From SAR324 cluster bacterium (lineage in GTDB: Bacteria > SAR324 > NAC60-12): DNA of 37,271 bases. The stretch covers positions 1 to 37,271 of the forward strand of contig JANQHV010000628.1 in the NCBI GenBank assembly GCA_028282505.1, written 5' to 3'. A program made the translations under genes and the position numbers. Numbering within the stretch: the stretch's first letter is position 1; each line of letters begins with the position of its first letter. Positions 1 through 9,824 of this stretch are shown piece by piece. The notes under the pieces are model-generated. The model worked only from the letters and a program-made list of their open reading frames with translations. It had not been told where the DNA came from and searched no databases.

Positions 1-43
1 AATTACTCAAGCAGTTGCTCAATCATTGTTACAAAAAGGAACC

Positions 44-1177
44 ATGCCAAAAATCATTGCAATGATTCCTGCTCGTTTAGGCAGTAAGCGGGTAAAGAAA
101 AAAAATCTCCGTTTAATCAATGGAAAACCATTGATTAGTTATGTTATTGAAACAGCAAAATCCGCAAATTGTTTTGACGGGATTTATATTAATTCAGAAG
201 CTGAAATTTTTGGAAAAATCGCAGACGAATATGGTATTCAATTCTATCAACGTCCTGACCATCTTGCCTCAGATACTGCGACCAATGATGAGTTTGCTTT
301 AGATTTTATCCAGAATGTAGATGGTGATGTGCTGATCCAATTGTTGCCAACTTCACCTCTTTTGACAGTTGATGAAGTGCGGGCATTTGTGACGATGATG
401 CAAGAAGGTGACTATGATACATTAATTTCCGTGGAGGATAAACAAATTGCCTGTGTTTATCAGGAGACCCCGATAAATTTTGATCGCTTCATCATCAATC
501 CGCCTTCGCAAACCATGACTCCTGTGCGTGCTTATGCAACAGTATTGATGGGATGGCACTATAAAAATTATCAAGAGAATATGGAACGTTATGGTAGTGC
601 CTATCATGGAGGTAATGGAAAAATCGGATATTTTGAATTGAGAGGGCTTTCGACGGTAGATATTGACCGAGAAAAAGACTTCCTCTTGGCTGAAAGTATC
701 TTGAGAGCTAGATGTGAGCAGCAGGAAACAGTGATTGAATATTACGACAGCAAATCACGGGAACATTCCGAAGTAGATGTCCCCAGTATTCTTGCCAAAG
801 ATGGTGTCATCAATAATGACCTCCATGATGCTAATAAAGAGTTGGTGAACATTGATGATATTATTGAAGTCCTTCCTAAAAATGAGTCGTGGAGTAAGCG
901 GATTATTGATACAGAAAATAATAGTATGACCCTTATTTCACAACTGCCGGGAGAAGGAAATCGTCTTCACTATCACCCCAACTGGAATGAATGGTGGTAT
1001 ATTGTTGATGGAGAGTGGGAATGGGAAATTGAAGGAGAAAAAAAGATTGTTCAGAAAGGTGATTTGGTTTTTATGCGCAAGAATCGTCAGCATAAAATTA
1101 CAGCGGTAGGGAATAAACCTGCTATTCGTATGGCTGTCAGTCGTGCGGATGTAGCCCATGTGTATCCAGAAAAATAA
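44..1177 (+). CDS. CMP-sugar (nonulosonate-type) cytidylyltransferase fused to a C-terminal cupin domain
   Basis: N-term IIAMIPARLGSKRVKKKNLRLINGKPLISYVIETA and QLLPTSPLL are typical of NeuA/PseF-type cytidylyltransferases. C-term HYHPNWNEWWYIVDGEWEWEIEGEKKIVQKGDLVFM fits cupin motifs (HxHx4Ex6G). ATG at 44; the frame is open to the left edge, so the true start may lie upstream. Confidence 0.85.
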   Translation: MPKIIAMIPARLGSKRVKKKNLRLINGKPLISYVIETAKSANCFDGIYINSEAEIFGKIADEYGIQFYQRPDHLASDTATNDEFALDFIQNVDGDVLIQLLPTSPLLTVDEVRAFVTMMQEGDYDTLISVEDKQIACVYQETPINFDRFIINPPSQTMTPVRAYATVLMGWHYKNYQENMERYGSAYHGGNGKIGYFELRGLSTVDIDREKDFLLAESILRARCEQQETVIEYYDSKSREHSEVDVPSILAKDGVINNDLHDANKELVNIDDIIEVLPKNESWSKRIIDTENNSMTLISQLPGEGNRLHYHPNWNEWWYIVDGEWEWEIEGEKKIVQKGDLVFMRKNRQHKITAVGNKPAIRMAVSRADVAHVYPEK

Positions 1178-1180
1178 AAT

Positions 1181-2020
1181 ATGCAAAAAAGTATTTTAAG
1201 CAAAATTTCGGTCTTATTTCGTTTCTTTTTTGCTCCATTATTACTTTATATGCCTGCTCTTCGTGCAGAGTATCTTAGAATGAAAGGATATTACAAATTT
1301 AAGTTTTCATATTTTGGCAAATGGGAGCGTATAAAACTGGAACGATATTCGAAGCATCATTTGGGTGATACACATAAAGTAGATATCTATAAGACTCGAC
1401 TAATGGGAGCTTGTATACTTGAGTATAACGCTTTAAAAACTTTTTTTACTAACGAATTCAAAGATCAAGTCCCCGAAAAAATTATAGATTTTGGCTGTGG
1501 TTTAGCGAGAAGTTCTGTATTTTTTATGCATATGTTTAATTGGCATTCTGCAAAATTTTTTCTAGTAGATGGAAATGCAAATGTTTTTCAACTGAGTAAT
1601 AATCAAAGGTTATTCCATCAAGATATTAATCTTATGTTTGAAAAGGGTGAAACGTTTTATACAGATTTTGATCTATTAGATCGTTTTGCGACTTCGAACA
1701 AGATGCAAAATTTTGAGTTAGTCGACCTTAATACTCATAGGCAACGGCTATCACAAATCAAAAACGTTAATTTGCTCTACTCATTTTATTCTATTGGCTA
1801 CCATTGGGATATTTTGCCTACTTTGGATTTTTATGGAATACACGATTTATTAAAAACAGATGCTTTCTTAATTTTTGGAATACGACCGAAGCGGGATCCA
1901 TTACGGAAAGAGGTAAATACTGATAGCCTGTTACAAAGAGGCTATAAACAAGTTGCTTTAATTGAAGGAATGGCTCAGGATTTATTAATATTAAAGAAAC
2001 TTTCTGATGCGAGGGTATAG
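1181..2020 (+). CDS. putative SAM-dependent methyltransferase (sugar O-methyltransferase-like)
   Basis: Motif I-like IIDFGCGLARSSVFF followed by FFLVDGNANV; cluster context. Confidence 0.55.
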   Translation: MQKSILSKISVLFRFFFAPLLLYMPALRAEYLRMKGYYKFKFSYFGKWERIKLERYSKHHLGDTHKVDIYKTRLMGACILEYNALKTFFTNEFKDQVPEKIIDFGCGLARSSVFFMHMFNWHSAKFFLVDGNANVFQLSNNQRLFHQDINLMFEKGETFYTDFDLLDRFATSNKMQNFELVDLNTHRQRLSQIKNVNLLYSFYSIGYHWDILPTLDFYGIHDLLKTDAFLIFGIRPKRDPLRKEVNTDSLLQRGYKQVALIEGMAQDLLILKKLSDARV

Positions 2021-2118
2021 AATGTTTCCTCTAAAAACGTCTGATGTCTTCTCATAATTAAGTCATATAATGCCTCATCAAATCAAACATTAAACTTCTG
2101 TTATTATAAAAATCTCAC

Positions 2119-2835
2119 ATGACGTTTTTATCTAGATCTGTTTTTTTAATTGTGGGAGGAACTTCCGGCATCGGATTACATACGGCCCAGAGGTTGTCAC
2201 AAAAAAATAAAGTATTTATTGCAGGGCGAAGAGAAATCTTTGAACCCAGGTGTGATTTTCTAGCTATGGATGTTTTAGAGGAAGAAAGCATCTGTCAAGC
2301 TTTTGAGGAGTTGGAAAACCGTTCAGGTTCTCTCGATGGTATTGTTTATTCTGCTGGGATTGCGGCTCCTCGTCAATCAATTACTGAACTCCAGGTAAGA
2401 GACTGGGAACGAGTATTTCATACAAATGTCACAGGGGCGATGCTTTGTCTTAAATATGGGTATCCACTCTTAAAAAAGTCTCAAGGAAAAGTGGTACTGG
2501 TTAATTCAATTGCAGCTCGTGATTATAGTCTATTTTCAGGGATTCAATATACAACGAGTAAGGCTGCTTTAACAGGGCTTGCTCGACAAGCTGCTGCCGA
2601 GTGGGCCCATGATGGCATTCTGGTCAATTCTATTTATCCAAGTATGACAAGAACACCCATGTTGGAAAAAAATGTTCCTCAAAACAAAATTGATGATATT
2701 GAAAGCGAAATACCGTTACGACGGATTGCCTCTCAAGATGAAATCGCAGCAGCAATTGAGTTTTTACTAAGTGGTGAAAATACCTATATGACAGGTTGTG
2801 GGATTGATCTCAATGGGGGACAGTATTTTAACTAA
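2119..2835 (+). CDS. short-chain dehydrogenase/reductase
   Basis: GGTSGIG nucleotide-binding motif, YSAGIA, YTTSKAAL catalytic YxxxK, C-terminal TGCGIDLNGGQ. Confidence 0.9.
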   Translation: MTFLSRSVFLIVGGTSGIGLHTAQRLSQKNKVFIAGRREIFEPRCDFLAMDVLEEESICQAFEELENRSGSLDGIVYSAGIAAPRQSITELQVRDWERVFHTNVTGAMLCLKYGYPLLKKSQGKVVLVNSIAARDYSLFSGIQYTTSKAALTGLARQAAAEWAHDGILVNSIYPSMTRTPMLEKNVPQNKIDDIESEIPLRRIASQDEIAAAIEFLLSGENTYMTGCGIDLNGGQYFN

Positions 2836-2911
2836 AGCTTTTTTGCACTAGCCGATGAGTGGATAAATGTTTACTGGAAAAAGGTAAGATGAAGTTGCAC
2901 TTAAAGGGACA

Positions 2912-3856
2912 ATGGTATTATTCAATCAAGAAGCAATAAATAGTTTAATTGAAGAAGCAAATCGTTCTGAGAAAGGGATCTCTTCTTATTGGATTGATTT
3001 GCTGCAAGGATTTGAATTTAAGGATGGTAAATTTGATGGGAAAGGTCTTCCAGAAGGTGAAGGGGGGTATAGCCGATCTCTTTTAGGCAGATTGATCCAT
3101 TATTTGTTACAAACTCCTTTTCGTCTTAAGGGTCAACCGTTCTCAGAATTTAATAGCCTCCTAAAAACAGCAAAACAAATTCATGAAAATAGAAATAATG
3201 GAATGAGGTTAGGAACGCTTCGTCAGGCAATATCTTTATCACTGCTTGAACAAAAAATACAAGTGAGCCAGCTGAATGATTCTATTGTGGTTATTGGAGA
3301 TGGATTCGCCGTGATGAGTTCTTTAATCCTTTTACATTTTCCGAAATTGAAGGGGAAATTAATTTTGGTAAACCTCACTCAAAACTTACTAATAGACGCT
3401 GTTTTTCTGCAAAAATCAGTACCTCACGCGACGATTGCTCTGGTCAAAAATGAAGAAGAAATAAGAGAGTCCTTAGACAACAGTGATATCCAAGCCATAT
3501 TAATTCAGGCAGACAACGCCAAGTTGATAAGTCACGCACCGATTGGATTGGCAATCAACATTGCTTCCATGCAGGAAATGAATCCTGAAATTATTGCAAA
3601 CTATTTCAGTTTCATGAGAGGTTCAAAAAATGCTGAGACTTATTTTTATTGTGTTAATCGAATTGAAAAAATCTTGCCTGACAATACGGTTGTGAAATTC
3701 TTTGAATATCCATGGGATCCTCATGATCAAATTTTAGTTGATGAACTGTGTCCCTGGCATCAAAATTATTATAGAGTTTTTCCTCCCTTTTATTTGCCGT
3801 ATGATGGCCCCCACCAACACCGTCTTGTTTTGATGAATAAGTCCTCATTTCAATAG
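2912..3856 (+). CDS. putative sugar O-methyltransferase (NanM/TIGR04371-like)
   Basis: Overall pattern NSLLKTAKQIHENRNNG...VVIGDGFAVMSSLILLHFP...INIASMQEMNPEIIANYFSFMR resembles putative sugar O-methyltransferases of glycan clusters. Confidence 0.5.
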   Translation: MVLFNQEAINSLIEEANRSEKGISSYWIDLLQGFEFKDGKFDGKGLPEGEGGYSRSLLGRLIHYLLQTPFRLKGQPFSEFNSLLKTAKQIHENRNNGMRLGTLRQAISLSLLEQKIQVSQLNDSIVVIGDGFAVMSSLILLHFPKLKGKLILVNLTQNLLIDAVFLQKSVPHATIALVKNEEEIRESLDNSDIQAILIQADNAKLISHAPIGLAINIASMQEMNPEIIANYFSFMRGSKNAETYFYCVNRIEKILPDNTVVKFFEYPWDPHDQILVDELCPWHQNYYRVFPPFYLPYDGPHQHRLVLMNKSSFQ

Positions 3857-3891
3857 TGTTGATATTCTTCCAATCAAAGTTCTTATGAAAT

Positions 3892-4500
3892 ATGATGATC
3901 TCGGCAAATATAAAGCGTTTCAAAACATTGCAAAAGCTGGTGGTGGATGAAATCCAATGCCTGTTTGAATCTGTTTTGGTATTGCCTCTCAAAGGAGTGA
4001 TGGGAACTTATATTCGAAAAAAATATTGGGGTGCAAAACTAAGAAAACTTGGTAGAAATTCTGTGATTGGGAGGCATACAATACTGGGGTTTCCTGAACT
4101 GATAGAGATTGGAGAAAACTCTTCGATTGGAGAATACTGTGCGATTAGCGCCGCATGTTCAGATGGAATCTTTATTGGAAGTGATGTCATGATTGCACGA
4201 GGCACCTATATTCACTCGGCAAATCACAAAATAGATAATCTGAGGATACCTATCTCTCAGCAAGGAACAGAGACGATGAGCCTTCCATTTAAAGGTGAGC
4301 AATATAGTGTGATTATTGAAGATGATGTTTGGATTGGAAGCAATGTGGTGATACTGGCTGGAACGCATCTTGGAACTGGAAGTGTCGTTTCGGCAGGTGC
4401 TGTGGTTTCTGGAACAATTGCTCCTTTTTCCATGTTGGTTGGTAATCCTGCCCGCATAGTTTTTAATAGGAAAAAAAGGTTTGGTGATGAATCGCATTGA
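3892..4500 (+). CDS. hexapeptide-repeat (LbH) acyl/acetyltransferase
   Basis: Hexapeptide repeats (IGRHTILGFPELIEIGENSSIGEYCAISA, IIEDDVWIGSNVVILAGTHLGTGSVVSAGAVVSG) and VGNPARIV ending. Confidence 0.88.
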   Translation: MMISANIKRFKTLQKLVVDEIQCLFESVLVLPLKGVMGTYIRKKYWGAKLRKLGRNSVIGRHTILGFPELIEIGENSSIGEYCAISAACSDGIFIGSDVMIARGTYIHSANHKIDNLRIPISQQGTETMSLPFKGEQYSVIIEDDVWIGSNVVILAGTHLGTGSVVSAGAVVSGTIAPFSMLVGNPARIVFNRKKRFGDESH

Positions 4501-5671
4501 GTCCTATCAAGTAGGGGATACAGCGCATATTGAGCATTTAATAACAGCAGACGATATTGACAAGTTTGTTGAATTGACAGGAGACGATAATCGATTGCAT
4601 GTAGATGCTGACTATGCAAAAAAAACCTCGTTTAAAGGTGTTGTTGCGCATGGAATGCTTGGTGCTTCATTCATTTCAACGATCATTGGTAAACATATCC
4701 CTGGAGATGGGGCTTTATGGGTTTCTCAAAACTTACAATTTCTATTGCCTATTCGTATTGGAGATAAATTGACGATTGCCGCGGAGGTCATTCACGTTCA
4801 GAAGCGGCAAAAGCTGTTAACGCTAAGCATTAAAATTATCAATCAACATAAGCAATTGGTTCAAACAGGGGAGAGCCAGGTAAAGGTACTAGATTTAGAG
4901 GAATCAAAAATCAAAATGGAGCAAGAGCTACAAAAAAAAGTAGTTCTCGTGACAGGAGGAGCAACTGGTATTGGGGCTGCGGTTTCTGCGTTATTGGCAA
5001 ATGAAGGATATCATGTTTTGATTAATTACCGGAATAATAAGATGGGAGCAGAAAACCTGAAACAAGAAATTCTCGCACAGGGAGGGTCTGCAAAAATTTT
5101 CCAGGCGGATGTAACTCATCGGGAAAGTGTGGAAAAAATGGTCCAGGCTACAATCCGTGAATTTGGTGCAGTGACTGCTCTTGTGAATAATGCCACTTCA
5201 AAAATCATTCCTCAGGAATTTGATACGTTAGAATGGGATGATATTGAGACCCACCTCAGGGTGCAGATTCAAGGTGCGTTTAACTGTATTACATGTGTCA
5301 TACCTGAATTGATCAAACATCAGGGAAGTGTAGTTAACGTCAGTACGATCTATACTTCGTCTACTCCTCCAGCAAAGTTATCAGGTTATATTATGGCCAA
5401 AGCCGCAATAGAAGCATTGACCAAGTCATTGGCGGTAGAATATGGCCCCCAGGGAGTAAGGTTTAACACTGTTTCACCAGGGATGACAGAGACGGCTTTG
5501 ATTGCAGATATCCCAGAGAAGGTTCGGCTCTTGACAGCAGCGCAAACTCCACTAAAAAGACTCGCTCAGCCTGAAAATATCGCCCATGCTATTGCATTTC
5601 TTTTAAGTGATCAGGCTCAGCACATTACGGGGGAAAATCTCAAGATTTGTGGCGGATCGGTAATGATTTGA
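4487..5671 (+). CDS. MaoC-like hydratase domain fused to a FabG-like SDR
   Basis: N-term VGDTAHIEHLITADDIDKFVELTGDDNRLHVDADYAKKTSFKGVVAHGMLGASFIS is an R-hydratase/MaoC hot-dog signature. C-term VVLVTGGATGIG...NNAT...YIMAKAAIEALTKSLAVEYG is SDR. ATG at 4487 is a better start than the TTG at 4481. Confidence 0.87.
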   Translation: MNRIESYQVGDTAHIEHLITADDIDKFVELTGDDNRLHVDADYAKKTSFKGVVAHGMLGASFISTIIGKHIPGDGALWVSQNLQFLLPIRIGDKLTIAAEVIHVQKRQKLLTLSIKIINQHKQLVQTGESQVKVLDLEESKIKMEQELQKKVVLVTGGATGIGAAVSALLANEGYHVLINYRNNKMGAENLKQEILAQGGSAKIFQADVTHRESVEKMVQATIREFGAVTALVNNATSKIIPQEFDTLEWDDIETHLRVQIQGAFNCITCVIPELIKHQGSVVNVSTIYTSSTPPAKLSGYIMAKAAIEALTKSLAVEYGPQGVRFNTVSPGMTETALIADIPEKVRLLTAAQTPLKRLAQPENIAHAIAFLLSDQAQHITGENLKICGGSVMI

Positions 5672-5687
5672 GTCTGCCTTATATTGG

Positions 5688-7478
5688 ATGGATTGGATGC
5701 AAGAGCTTGAAAAAATTTTAAACAATGTTTCTTTAGATAAATCGGCTTCACTCATTTCAGCGATTGATAAAGCTGATCAACTGAAAGAAGGTTTCGACGT
5801 TACTTTAAAAATTGGGGTTTTGAGAAATTATACGATTGAGGGGATTGAACCATATCTAAAATATCACCTGTACAAATCGGGAATTAAAGCAGAAGTTCAT
5901 TTTGGCAACTATGATATGATTTTGCAGGAAGTGATGGATCCAGAATCTCATTTTTCTAAAAACAAGCCTGATTTGATCATACTTTCCTTAAAATTGGAGA
6001 GCTTTTTACCTGACTATGAAACGGGCAATTGGAACTTCCATGATGTGCGAGGTCAACTCTCTGAATTACTGATTCAAGTGATGAACAACGTTTCTGGTCC
6101 GTTGGTCATTAACAATTTTATTTCTCCTTTTTATTCAATGAATGGTATCATTGGAGATGTCGCTGAGAACAGTAATCAACGACGTATTCAACGGCTGAAT
6201 TCTTTTATTGAAGATTTTGCCGCAAAAAATTCCTCACAAGTTATGCTGGCTAATTGGGAACGAATTATCCGGAAATTGGGAGAGGAACTCTCCATTGATT
6301 ATCGGTTTTGGTATAGTTCCAAATCTCCTTTTAAAAAGGATTTCTTAAATGAGTACGCAAAAGTGGTTGCAAATATTGGGAAAATCTTGGCGGGGAAGGT
6401 TAAAAAGTGTCTGGTGTTGGATTGTGACAATACCTTGTGGGGGGGGATTATCGGGGAAGATGGAATGGATGGGATCAAATTGGATAACCATGAATTTCCA
6501 GGGAAAGTGTATTATGACTTTCAAAAGTCCATTCTCCTCCTTGCGGAAAGAGGCATCCTGATCACTTTATGCAGCAAGAATAATGAAGAAGATGTCATGG
6601 ATGTTTTGGAGAACCATCCCCATTCGTTAATAAAACGAAAGCATTTGGCAGCTTGGCGAGTCAACTGGAAAAATAAAGCAGAAAATATTATTTCCTTATC
6701 TGAAGACTTGAACTTGGGGCTAGATAGTTTTGTTTTTGTAGATGATTCAGAAATTGAATGTGATCTTGTCAAAAAAATGGTACCGGAGGTTGATGTGCTT
6801 CAAGTCCCAAAGAAGATATACTTGCTTCCTTCATTACTCATGACTCATGGGCAGTTGGACACATTAACTGAAACAAATGAGGATCGACAAAGGACAATTC
6901 TTTATCAAACAGACGCAAAACGAAAAGAAGCATCAAAAAGCTTTGCCACTATTGATGAATATTTATATTCTCTCGATTTGCATGCGAAAATTCATTTGGT
7001 TGAAGACCAAGAAGTGGCACGTGTTGCACAACTGACCCAAAAAACCAATCAATTCAATTTAACAACGAAACGCTACACTGAACAAGATATCCAACAATTC
7101 GGAAAACTAACAGATAACGCTGTTTTGTCTTTAACCGTTCAAGACCGGTTTGGCAGTTCAGGGTTAACGGGAGTTTTGATTGCTAAAAAAGAAAACAGCA
7201 CTGGATATATTGATTCATTGCTTCTGAGTTGTAGAGTTTTAGGACGTAAACTGGAATATGCATTTGTCGATTATTGTCTAAAATACCTTGAGGGGCAGTG
7301 GTCGATTGCAAAGTGGATGGCTGAATATATGCCTACAAAAAAGAATGCTCAGGTAGCTAATTTTTGGTCTGAGATGGGATTCCAAATAGTGGAACAACAA
7401 GAGAAAAAAAGTATTTATTTCTTGGACGGTAGTCCGCAACAAATAATTGATACAACCTTTATTAAAATAAATGAGTGA
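5688..7478 (+). CDS. FkbH-like protein (HAD-IIIC family)
   Basis: CLVLDCDNTLWGGIIGEDG (HAD motif I of FkbH family), ILITLCSKNNEEDV, FVFVDDSEIE, QLTQKTNQFNLTTKRYTEQDI; 596 aa. Confidence 0.92.
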   Translation: MDWMQELEKILNNVSLDKSASLISAIDKADQLKEGFDVTLKIGVLRNYTIEGIEPYLKYHLYKSGIKAEVHFGNYDMILQEVMDPESHFSKNKPDLIILSLKLESFLPDYETGNWNFHDVRGQLSELLIQVMNNVSGPLVINNFISPFYSMNGIIGDVAENSNQRRIQRLNSFIEDFAAKNSSQVMLANWERIIRKLGEELSIDYRFWYSSKSPFKKDFLNEYAKVVANIGKILAGKVKKCLVLDCDNTLWGGIIGEDGMDGIKLDNHEFPGKVYYDFQKSILLLAERGILITLCSKNNEEDVMDVLENHPHSLIKRKHLAAWRVNWKNKAENIISLSEDLNLGLDSFVFVDDSEIECDLVKKMVPEVDVLQVPKKIYLLPSLLMTHGQLDTLTETNEDRQRTILYQTDAKRKEASKSFATIDEYLYSLDLHAKIHLVEDQEVARVAQLTQKTNQFNLTTKRYTEQDIQQFGKLTDNAVLSLTVQDRFGSSGLTGVLIAKKENSTGYIDSLLLSCRVLGRKLEYAFVDYCLKYLEGQWSIAKWMAEYMPTKKNAQVANFWSEMGFQIVEQQEKKSIYFLDGSPQQIIDTTFIKINE

Positions 7479-7717
7479 TTGTGGAAGAAAAAGTAAAAGA
7501 AATCATGTCCCTTATTTTTAATGTAGATATAGAAGATATCACAGAAGACTCTTCTCCTGACAATCTCGAAAACTGGGATTCTTTAAGGCATATGAACTTT
7601 GTAAATGCCTTGGAAGAAGAGTTTGATATCGAATTAACAGATGAGCAAGTCACTGAAATGATGAATTTTAAACTTGTTCTTGCCGTCCTTAAAGAAATCT
7701 CTCCTTCATCCGCATAG
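7475..7717 (+). CDS. acyl carrier protein
   Basis: 80 aa acidic protein with ENWDSLRHMNFVNALEEEFDIELTDEQV (DSL phosphopantetheine site). GTG start overlaps the FkbH-like stop by 4 nt. Confidence 0.88.
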   Translation: MIVEEKVKEIMSLIFNVDIEDITEDSSPDNLENWDSLRHMNFVNALEEEFDIELTDEQVTEMMNFKLVLAVLKEISPSSA

Positions 7718-7751
7718 ATTTATTTCCCCTCCGTTTTCTTGTAATACCATT

Positions 7752-9803
7752 ATGTCCATAAATGTTTATATCGAACAACTTTCTGTAGGAAGTGTTGGAT
7801 TTGTACTTTCGAAATTAACACAATTTTCTAAGAATAGTGACCAGGCAATCTCTCTTTACTATATTGATGGAACACCATTGGCTATTCAATTGATGGAATG
7901 GTTTTGTCAATCAAAAGGTTGGAACATGTCGCAATTGCCATTTGAGCTCCTGAACATTCGTGAAGCAGGAAGTGGTGATTTGATTCGGCTTTGTATCCCT
8001 TTCGATTACTTATGGAAAATCAAAAAGTCTATTTTGGATTTTGACTGGTTACCAGAAGAAAAAGAGCAAGCAGGGCTTCGAATGTTTTTGGAAAAGAGTG
8101 CTATTTGTGGAGTATTGTTAAATCCAAGATCACTCACTCGAACAATCTACTTGATTCATGTCGTTCAACAACACATGGAACAAGAGAAGCAGGCGGAGAG
8201 TGTGTTTATTCTGTTTGAACGATTATGGAAGCAAGTAATAGCAGACTATGCTCAAGCATTCGGGATAAAAGTCGAGTATATCAAAAATTGGATACCTATC
8301 AATATTATAATGGATTTTGGTTTTTCCTGGTCGATGGCTCTGAAACAGTGGGTATCGCAGGTTCTCAAAATCCATTTTCCATTAGGGCTCAATTGGATAC
8401 GGCGAGCGCGTTATCTTTTTAAACAACCAATCCATACCACTCCAGATGCACCCCCTAGAATTGGGGTCTTTCCACAGGGAGAATGGCATTTTAAAAATGA
8501 TGGTTTCAATTCGGATTATTTTTTCTCCTTGCAGTCTTCTTTGCCCAGTGAGTCGATTTTACTGCTGTTATCGAACTTTTCGTTAGAAAGGCATCAAAAA
8601 TTAAAACAGAATGGTGTTCACTTTTGGCTAATGAATCATGCTCCACCAGGTAAGATATCCACTCCTTTTTATTTAGGGCCTACTAATTTTTCAAAATCGT
8701 CTCCTCTTTTGCTACCTGATTTGCCTCCGTTGGAGCAACGACGGATACGATTTTTGAAAGCAGAGTTTGATTACAAGAAGACCTATTGGAGGGAGTTTTT
8801 CGAGCAACAGAAGGTGAAAGTTTTTACAACATGGTACAAGAATGAAGCCGATCATATCCCAATTGCCGAAGCAATGAGAGAAACTGGTGGGATTATGACG
8901 ATTTGGCAGCGTTCTTATGAAGAAATACCGAATGTTGGGCTTACCCTTTATACAGATGTTGCTTTTGGGTATTCTCCCTGGTTAGTGAATACGGAAAAAG
9001 CTCAGGGTTCCAAGGTTCGATATTATGTAGCGACGGGTTATCTGAGAGATTATAGTCATGCTCTTCTTAAACCAATGTCGTTGGAACTGCGCCAACAGCT
9101 TCATGATCAAGGATGTAAAAAAATAGTTTCTATTTTTGATGAAAATTCTGCCAGCGATAGCCGATGGCATTCTGGAGAAGAATTACAAAGAAAGCATTAC
9201 CAATTTTGGGCGGAGAAAGTCCTGGAACAACCTTGGCTTGGTGTTATTTTTAAACCCAAAGTTCCTAAAACGTTGAGGATGCGTTTAGGAGAAGATGTTG
9301 CCAATCTGTTGGATGAGGCTAAAAAAACAGGACGATTATTAATTTTAGATACTTCTGCGGAACACTCCAGCGCTGTTCCACCGGTTTTGGCGGCGATGGC
9401 ATCTGATATCTCCATTCAAGGACATCTCTGTGCAGGGACTACAGCAATGCAGAGTGCTTTGGCAGGAGTTCCATCAATTATGGTGGATTATGAAGGCTGG
9501 AAAAGGAGCCGGTTGTATCAATTGGGGGAAGGACTGGTTGCCTTTCCGGACTATGAAAATTTGTGGAATGTATTGCAGCAACATTGGAAATCTGAAAATG
9601 GAATTCCTGGGTTGGGAGATTGGTCTCCATTATTGGATGATTTCGATCCATTCCGTGATGGAAGAGCTGCCGAACGGATGGGTGATTATCTACATGCCCT
9701 GCTTAACGGACTCGTTCAAGGGATTGATCGGGAAATAGTAATGGCTGATGTGGCAGAAATGTACGCCAAAAGATGGGGTCCGGATAAAGTTGTAACAATC
9801 TGA
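7752..9803 (+). CDS. large putative GT-B-like surface carbohydrate biosynthesis protein
   Basis: Long ORF in cluster. C-term GHLCAGTTAMQSALAGVPSIMVDYEGW resembles the donor-binding region of GT-B transferases. ATG at 7752 is more plausible than the ORF-track TTG at 7674, which overlaps the ACP. Confidence 0.5.
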   Translation: MSINVYIEQLSVGSVGFVLSKLTQFSKNSDQAISLYYIDGTPLAIQLMEWFCQSKGWNMSQLPFELLNIREAGSGDLIRLCIPFDYLWKIKKSILDFDWLPEEKEQAGLRMFLEKSAICGVLLNPRSLTRTIYLIHVVQQHMEQEKQAESVFILFERLWKQVIADYAQAFGIKVEYIKNWIPINIIMDFGFSWSMALKQWVSQVLKIHFPLGLNWIRRARYLFKQPIHTTPDAPPRIGVFPQGEWHFKNDGFNSDYFFSLQSSLPSESILLLLSNFSLERHQKLKQNGVHFWLMNHAPPGKISTPFYLGPTNFSKSSPLLLPDLPPLEQRRIRFLKAEFDYKKTYWREFFEQQKVKVFTTWYKNEADHIPIAEAMRETGGIMTIWQRSYEEIPNVGLTLYTDVAFGYSPWLVNTEKAQGSKVRYYVATGYLRDYSHALLKPMSLELRQQLHDQGCKKIVSIFDENSASDSRWHSGEELQRKHYQFWAEKVLEQPWLGVIFKPKVPKTLRMRLGEDVANLLDEAKKTGRLLILDTSAEHSSAVPPVLAAMASDISIQGHLCAGTTAMQSALAGVPSIMVDYEGWKRSRLYQLGEGLVAFPDYENLWNVLQQHWKSENGIPGLGDWSPLLDDFDPFRDGRAAERMGDYLHALLNGLVQGIDREIVMADVAEMYAKRWGPDKVVTI

Positions 9804-9824
9804 AATTTTAGTACAAGCTTGCCT

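Noticed and set aside
7674-7751. N-terminal extension of the 709-aa ORF overlapping the ACP
   Set aside because: Starts at TTG inside the ACP coding region; the ATG at 7752 in the same frame fits the operon spacing better.
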